The position numbers were made by a program, and so were the translations under genes. The notes below the pieces were generated by a model, which was given only the letters and a program-made list of their open reading frames with translations, made no database searches and was not told the DNA's origin. DNA of 64,000 nt from Humulus lupulus (Eukaryota; Streptophyta; Magnoliopsida; Rosales; Cannabaceae). The stretch is taken from the NCBI RefSeq assembly GCF_963169125.1, contig NC_084800.1:54482866-54546865 (forward strand). Reading direction: 5' to 3'. Position 1 is the stretch's first letter, and each line of letters starts with the position of its first letter. This document shows positions 57,867 to 64,000 of this stretch, one piece after another.

Positions 57867-58692
57867 TGTTACAACCAGATTTCGAGACCTGAGATTGTGA
57901 CCTCGAAAGCTGGACTCGTCAGGTGTGAGCTCGAGATATATAAAACGCATGTTCGTGGTCCAGATGTCAAAACTTCGGAGCAAGACGACATCCTTGAAGA
58001 TGGGTAACCTCGGGATCCTTTCTAAGCTCGAAAGAACATAGCATCGCGATACATCTGTTGTCGAGTGTCTTCGGATCGAGTAGCCCGAGCTTAAAAGTAC
58101 AAGCTCAAAATGTAACAGCCTCGATGGTATTTATCTGCTCCGAGCTAGTCTTGGAATAAGGAGGCTAGTTCGTAACCTATCCGTAAACCTTGACTGACAT
58201 GATGTTGGTTGCTGACCTCGAAGATTTGATGAGTCATCTGATGTAACGCGTTCCGTACATTTAAAGATATTTATTGTTGTAACATCCCAACATTAAAGGG
58301 ATATTAACAATTCTGTTACCCGTTTCCTGGTCTTCAGGGGACGTTTCCTTGTATATAGGAGTTACAATATTTAATATATTTATTTTAATTAATAAACAGA
58401 AGTATCTTCCCGAAATATGTGGGAATGAACTCTGAGAACTCTCTATAAATAGAGAGGTCATGAACATTTGTAGAGGACGGATCTTCTGCTATCTTGAGAG
58501 AAACTCTGGAGAATTCATCTCTGAAGGATTTCTAGAAAACTCCAAGTCTAAATAAAATAGACTCGTGGACTAGGCAGATTTAACTGCTAAACCACGTAAG
58601 ACTCTTGTTGTTCTACCATATTATTCATCTACGCCATAGTTCCTATTGTTTAATTGCTCTACATCTTAAGTTGACGAAAAATGGCGTCAACA
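57867..58692 (+). repeat. 5' LTR of the Tat-like element
   Basis: 826 bp, TGTTACAACC to GGCGTCAACA. CTCTATAAATAGAG at about 58,441-58,454 is the TATA box. Nearly the same length as the solo LTR at 29,296-30,123. Confidence 0.85.
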
Positions 58693-58720
58693 GTTTGGTG
58701 CTTTCATTGAGAGCCTTAAG
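58693..58720 (+). other. Primer-binding region
   Basis: GTTTGGTGCTTTCATTGAGAG immediately follows the LTR and is also found (minus strand) beside the inverted LTR at 55,655. This is where a tRNA primer would bind; I cannot name the tRNA. Confidence 0.55.
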
Positions 58721-60218
58721 CAGTACAATCCCTAATTAGCTATGGCCGCAAATGATCTGAATATTCCTGAAGAAAACTATCCAAGACGCCCTGGGAAACA
58801 ACCGATGACGAATCCTGTAATGCCCCAAATTTCCTAATAAGGTTTAGGACCTTGATTAGGAGGCCGGGAGGGCCATAATTGATTTATTATGGTATTTAAT
58901 GATTATATGCATGTTTATGTGAATTATATTATTATATGATGGTGAATGCATGCATATGGGCTCATATTTTAAATGCAAGGGCATTTTGGTAATTTGGCCG
59001 TTGGGGGCGTGCTTGTGTAATTTTATGCATATGGGTGAATTATAATTTTACCACATTATATGTAGATTGGTTCGAGCCATTCGACATGAGACGATCATGG
59101 GAATGCAAGTTTTCGGTCTGGTCATAACAGGATTAAGTTCGAGGCTCGGGGTGAGTCTCGGGGTCATTTTGATGATTAGAACATTACCGGGAATTAAAGG
59201 GTAATGGGATATGATTTATTGGTATTTGATAATTTTGAGAATAACGGGAAATGGAGGGTGTTAATTATAATTAACGAGATAGGCGGGAAAGGATGGTTTT
59301 ACCCTTGGGAGTGTTTAGAAGCTTTATTTGACCTAGGGGCAAAATGGTCATTTCACCCCTAAGATATATATCAATTGGATAGCTGTAGAAACCTTTAGAC
59401 CAAAACAGAGCATCCTCATCTTCAGTTCTTCTCTCCTTCCCGTACATGTTCTTCCCTCTTTCTTCCTTTCAATTTTTGAGAGCCAACTTGAAGAACCAAG
59501 CTAGGGGATCAAAGGTGGGAGCTTAGGAACTTAGTTCAATCATTGAGGAGGACTCAAATCCAACTTGAGGTAAGGTTTCATCCAAGAACTTAAGCTTTAC
59601 TCTGTTTTTCAAGTTAGTTTTCAGTTGGGAATTTGAGATGTTAGTTATGAGAATTAATGGAAGTTCTTGAGTGTGGTTGCTTGGGTTTTGTTGAGGGTGT
59701 GATGTAGATGAGGTTTGGGGGTTGAGTTTGATGTTTTGATGATGTTTAGGATTGATTTGGAGGTTTGTTTTTCAAGGAAAATCGCAGAGGAGAAGACCAG
59801 AAGAGTTTCTGGTCTGCTGATGGCGCCCCAGTGCTGTTCCTGGCGCCCCAGCGCTAGGCAGAGCCGATTCTGGTGCTCTCTGACTTTGGGGCAGCGCCCC
59901 AGCGCCATTAGGCAGCGCCTAGGCGCTAGTGTATTTTCCAGGAAGCATATTTTAGGGCTCGGGAGGACTTTTAAGGCTCGGGGGTTGGTTCCTTTACCCC
60001 GTTTGGGTAGATTAAGAGTCCCAAGAGTGTGGGATGAACCCCGGGAGTGAGGTTTTAGATTATAAACCTTTCTATGATTTATTTTATTAATGGGATTCTA
60101 TATTTGGTTATGACTAGGTGACCGCTAAAGGACCAAAGGATTGATCGTTCTCAAGGGTCGTTCTTTTACTAATTCTTGCTCGAACCCGAGGTAAGAAAAC
60201 TGCACCCTGTGTATATGT

Positions 60219-60355
60219 GACATGCATGGCTATTATGGATGCATGTTGGTTGATTATTGAGCATGAAATGCATGGCTATTATGATGCATGTTGATTGGCT
60301 ATTGAGTATGGCATGCATGGCTATGATTGATGCATGTTGGATGTTTAAATGTAAA
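60219..60355 (+). repeat. About 48-bp tandem repeat in the solo LTR
   Basis: Three units beginning GCATGCATGGCTAT(T)AT and containing GATGCATGTTG. A related decayed unit may follow. Lies in the transcribed part of the LTR. Confidence 0.6.
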
Positions 60356-60861
60356 CATTGTTAGCATAATGAATGCTTGGCAAGTTTTCCCGTTTGCATA
60401 TGATTATTATTGAGGCGTGCTGGATGATTAAGTGTGATGCATGTGATGCACGAGAAACATGTGATTTGGGGCATGCCATGAATGATGAATATGAGATTGG
60501 TCAGAGCTCGAGTCTCTGAATTTGTGCTTGATCATGACTGTGCTAGAAACTGTTTAGTAAGCATGTTGAATGCCCTATTCTTGGATAACTGGCATATGAT
60601 ACATATTGATAGCATTGCTTACTTGTGTATGGTACTGACTAACTAGTCAGATCGACAAAAGTGTTAGTATCAGCTGTGAAGCTGTGACTTACTTGTCAGG
60701 TTCGGCAATGATACTGGACACAGGTCAGGTAGCGCTGATTTATTTGTCAGAACGGCCCTAGCGTGAATCACGCAAGCCAACAGAGATTAGATCTAATCGA
60801 CTACTAGCATTGAATGACTCAAGGAGCATTAATGCCTGACCGACCCTGAGGGTCGATGAAT

Positions 60862-61019
60862 AAAACAGAGCTTGGAGGCTGGTGGCTTACCTAACAGCTA
60901 CTCTCTCTCGCTAGAAAACAGAGCCTGGAGGCTAGTGGCTTACCTATCAGCCACTCTCCCGCTAGAAAAGAGAGCTTGAAGGCTAGTGGCTTATGTAACA
61001 GCCACTCTCCTGCTAGAAT
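60862..61019 (+). repeat. About 52-bp tandem repeat in the solo LTR
   Basis: Three units of the form AGAGC(T/C)TGGAGGCT(G/A)GTGGCTTA followed by CAGC(T/C)ACTCTC and CTCGCTAGAA. The units differ by a few bases and small indels. Confidence 0.7.
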
Positions 61020-63659
61020 CATGTGATGTGCACCCATTGGTTTGAAAGCTTTATATTCAGTGTGATTATAATGATAATCATTTGATAATGTTTATGAAAA
61101 GTGTTACGTTTTCTTGCTGGGCTTCGGCTCACGGGTGCTATGTGGTGCAGGTAAAGGCAAGAGGAAGCCGGACCATCCTTGAGTTGAAGAGCTTAGGTGA
61201 TGACGTGTACATATGCAGCTGCTCGACCGCCACGGCCGAGGTTTAAAGTGGAACTAGGGTTGAACCCTGTTTTGCCGCTTAGAACGGCCTGTTGTAAATA
61301 TTTTCTGTAATAAACTCTGAAATTTATATATTTTTGGGATCCCAATGTATATATTAAACATTCTAATGAAACGTTACATCACAACCAAAGTGTTTAAACC
61401 CTAAACCGCTATTCATACTTAGATCACGTTCTGGCCAAATGACTCGATTAGCGAGTTTAGCACTGTTTACAAGGCACACCGTAACGGTCCCAGGAGTTGG
61501 GGCGTTACAAATCCAGAACCAGAAGAGAGAAGTGAGTCCTCCGATTCTCGAGGACCTCCGGCTCCCAGGGACGACGAGGACATGTATTATAATCCCGAGC
61601 GGTATGTCCCCATTGTCAAACTCGAAAACCGATAGTTAAGAAAACAGTTGGCTGAGGCCAAGAAGCGTAATGAGGAGCTAGCTAGATTAGTTGCGGAGGC
61701 GCAGGTGGCTCAGCCCCAACCTCCGCCTGAGGTCCAAGCCCCACCTCCGCAGGATGTTCATGTTCCTCCCCGCAGGCCTCGTGGGCGACCTCGCAAAAAC
61801 GCTGCCACAAGAATAGCGGAGCAACCTCCGCCACCGACAGAATAGCTTGCTCCCTCGAGGCCCCGAAGAAACACCAGGGCTAGAGCTCTAGTTAACTCAA
61901 CTGCTGAGTTACCAGCTAGAACTGGGCATAACCGAGCCCCTACAGAGGCTCGGACTCAGAATCCTGGTAACACGCAGAATGTTATCGAGCTGGCACAGGC
62001 GAACTCGGGACCATCCAGACCACGAAATGGGTGGCAGCCACCATCACCCATACGGTTCCCTCCATCGCCAATAAGATATCCCTCATCGCCTCGGAGAAAC
62101 ACATAACCAACTCAAGGTGATAACGAAAGACGGGATGGACGGAAGCAGGGGAATGGAGAAGCTACTAGAGAACGGAGATGCGCCCAGCCTACGAGAAGCC
62201 AAATGTCTCAGTCTCGCACTGCAGAGACGAGGTATCCTGAAAGGAATCCATCTCGAAACAATCATGCAACGAGCCTCGCCAACGATGACTCAGGGGACAC
62301 CAGATCAGTCAGTATGTATGATCAAGGATGTAGAAATACTGGGAACCAAAGGAACCACCCTGACTTGCGGGAACACCTGAATCAAAATCGGGGTAGTGGT
62401 AATCCCTCGAACCCAGACCTGAGAGATCGCCTACATGGATCCCATGCGAAGGCGCGAGCCTGGAATTGTGATCAACGATAACCAATTTCAGGCGAGACCC
62501 CCTGTGGATCCAGTTTAGGAAAGAATTAATCAACTAAAAAAAGCATTTAGGCTCTTACAGAATGAGCGAGGTCGGAATCGGGACAAAGATTCTGATGAGG
62601 AGCTCGAACCATTCGCCCCCCACATTTCCAACACTCCGTTTCCTCAAGGGTTTCGGATTCCTCATGTCCCACCTTTTGAAGGGAAATCTGACATGTATAG
62701 TCATTTAAGTACATTTAACACTATAATGAGAGCAAGTAATGTGGGTTACGAGCTCAGATGCATGCTGTTTCCAGCATCGCTTACAGGACCAGCGAAAAAC
62801 TGGTTCGAAATATATAAGAGGCATTCAATCACTTCTTGGGATCAGTTGTCAAAATATTTCAAGAAGCAATTTAGAGCCATGATCGGGATAAGGCTCGAGG
62901 CATCGGCCCTGACCAATGTACGGCAACAACCAAATGAAACGCCGAAAAGCTACCTTACAAGATTCAATCTGGAAGTCGCCCGAGCTCGGGATGTAGACGA
63001 CAGTGGTCATTTAATGGCCGTCTGAGCTGGGGTAATGCCGGGAAGTCCCCTCTGGGAAGATATGTAGAGGAAGCCTATGAGGTCAATAACCGAGTTTAAT
63101 AGACGAGCTCTGAGGTTTGTCAATGTAGAAGAGGCGAGGTCAACACTGAATATGACCTCTCAGCCCATAACTACAACGACAAACGTAAACTCTGCCTCGA
63201 CCTCGGCGGACCCATCAGCCTCGAAACCCCCTGCAAAAAACCCTTCCAAAAGAAAGAAGAATGAAGGAAGTAACCCTGAGGTGGAAGGGGGAAAGGTATT
63301 TCTCCGTATACAAGGTGTACACCGAGCTCAACGAGTCTCGGGAGAATATTTACCTGGCTAATGAAAACCAGGTCCTTTTCAGGCGTCCAGACCCCATGAG
63401 AAACCAAAAGTCAAGAGAGACTCCAGTAAATACTGTCGATTTCACAGAGATACTAGGCACACTACTGATGAGTGCAGGCAACTGAAGGATGAGATCGAAG
63501 GTCTGATCTCAAGAGGATACTTCAGGCAGTATGTGAGGAACCAGAACAATAATCAGGCTTCTACCAGCCAGAGGACAGTTGCACTGCCGCCTGCCCAAAA
63601 CAACAATTCCCGGGCTAGGGAAGAAGAGAGACCCCCTCCGATTGATGGAGAAGATGTGG

Positions 63660-64000
63660 TAACCATCTCAGGAGGGCCTCACCTTGCAGGATCGGGAAAG
63701 AACGCCCAAAAGCGATATGTGAACGAGCTGAAAACTGGGGACGGGTCCCCTTATGAACCCGAACCCAGAGCTCCAAAGTACCAAAAGGTTGAATCTCAGC
63801 CTATAACCTTTACTGAGGACGATGCGTCCCATGTTCAGTTTCCTCACAACGACCCACTGGTCATCACTCTTCAGCTCGCGAACAAGAGGGTTCACCAAGT
63901 TCTTATTAATAATGGGAGCTCAGTGAACATTCTCTATAAGGCCACCTTGGAAAAGATGGGACTCACGCTTTGTGACCTAAAAGCTTGTGCAACGACGCTG
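63660..64000 (+). pseudogene. Start of gypsy protease, active site altered, cut by window end
   Basis: Continues KNAQKRYVNELKTGDGSPYEP and ASHVQFPHNDPLVITLQLANK, as at 46,110-46,300. The active-site segment reads VLINNGSSVNILY: the catalytic Asp found as IDNGSS in the copy at 46,325 is Asn here. The frame is open to the window edge. Confidence 0.75.

Larger units (their letters stand above)
58816..61509 (+). repeat. 2.7-kb solo LTR in gag, probable Tekay/chromovirus type
   Basis: Starts TGTAATGCCCC and ends GGGGCGTTACA (extended inverted ends), flanked by the 5-bp duplication AATCC (58,811-58,815 and 61,510-61,514). Length, ends and the segment CTTCGGCTCACGGGTGCTATG near 61,125 resemble the long LTRs of Tekay/Del-type chromoviruses; this is a judgement from memory of the family. 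No internal region remains. The open frames at 59,654-60,050 are not genes. Confidence 0.8.
58742..63660 (+). pseudogene. Tat-like gag, interrupted by a solo LTR and stops
   Basis: Starts MAANDLNIPEENYPRRPG at 58,742 and is interrupted at 58,816 by the 2.7-kb LTR; the same frame resumes at 61,515 (PEPEERSESSDSRGPP). In-frame stops follow at 61,636 and 61,843. A coiled-coil/Pro-rich N-terminal region (QLAEAKKRNEELARLVAEAQ, RRPRGRPRKN) precedes the gag core at 62,640-63,130: FPQGFRIPHVPPFEGKSDMY, FPASLTGPAKNWFEIY, FKKQFRAMIG, LTNVRQQPNETPKSYLTRFN. Stops at about 63,023 and 63,065 break it. Near 63,430 a knuckle-like YCRFHRDTRHTTDECRQLK follows in another frame. Gag would form the particle; this copy cannot. 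Confidence 0.8.
57867..64000 (+). mobile_element. Tat-like gypsy element, 5' part (continues past the window)
   Basis: 5' LTR (57,867-58,692), primer-site region (58,693 on), gag with a nested solo LTR (58,816-61,509), a zinc-knuckle region and the start of protease up to the window edge. It is the same family as 46,086-55,602: the stretch from about 63,668 aligns with 46,086 onward. Gag has several stops, and the protease active-site Asp is altered. Confidence 0.85.

Noticed and set aside
59654..60050. Frames of 84 and 111 codons
   Set aside because: Within the 2.7-kb solo LTR, over a GC-rich GGCGCCCC repeat; no protein resemblance.

Overview
This is nuclear DNA from a flowering plant, most likely a eudicot. 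The evidence is very AT-rich intergenic sequence, plant-specific transposon lineages (Athila- and Tat-type Ty3/gypsy elements, CACTA, LINE, MITE), and one intron-containing R2R3-MYB gene with the classic plant exon structure. The species cannot be fixed from sequence alone. I see only one clearly intact host gene in 64 kb; almost everything else is transposable elements, many nested in one another.

Layout. (i) 1-10,640: an old probable LTR is split by a minus-strand Athila-like element (837-10,018, 5-bp target duplication) that keeps gag and protease remnants but no reverse transcriptase or integrase. A 2-kb CACTA-type element (6,569-8,612, 3-bp duplication) sits inside its 5' LTR. (ii) 10,641-30,960: AT-rich DNA with several fold-back/MITE families, two solo LTRs of Tat-like elements (16,653-17,421 and 29,296-30,123, each with a perfect 5-bp duplication), a second CACTA element (19,746-22,306) that split a fold-back element, a truncated CACTA end (to 24,149) and a fold-back element carrying a 20-bp minisatellite. 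(iii) 30,960-33,425: a 5'-truncated LINE on the minus strand, its reading frame broken by one stop. (iv) 34,121-35,361: the R2R3-MYB gene on the plus strand (three exons, 348 aa), with a bHLH-interaction signature typical of TT2-like/subgroup 5 flavonoid regulators. (v) 37,348-45,868: a full-length CACTA element with intact ends and a TAA duplication; both its genes can be traced exon by exon and both are disabled. (vi) 46,086-56,340: a 5'-truncated Tat-lineage gypsy element with a second (archaeal-type) RNase H domain, an antisense extra reading frame and a 3' LTR, abutting an inverted LTR plus leader of a related element. (vii) 57,867-64,000: the 5' LTR, gag and start of protease of another member of that family, with a 2.7-kb solo LTR in gag. 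The window ends inside it.

The MYB is probably a nuclear transcription factor working with a bHLH partner. The transposons show a clear order of events: fold-back element, then CACTA; old LTR, then Athila-like element, then CACTA; Tat element, then 2.7-kb LTR. The four CACTA-type elements share terminal inverted repeats of the CACTAC(A/T)ACAAAAA type, but each carries its own palindromic subterminal repeat. No RNA genes, CRISPR arrays or bacterial features were seen.
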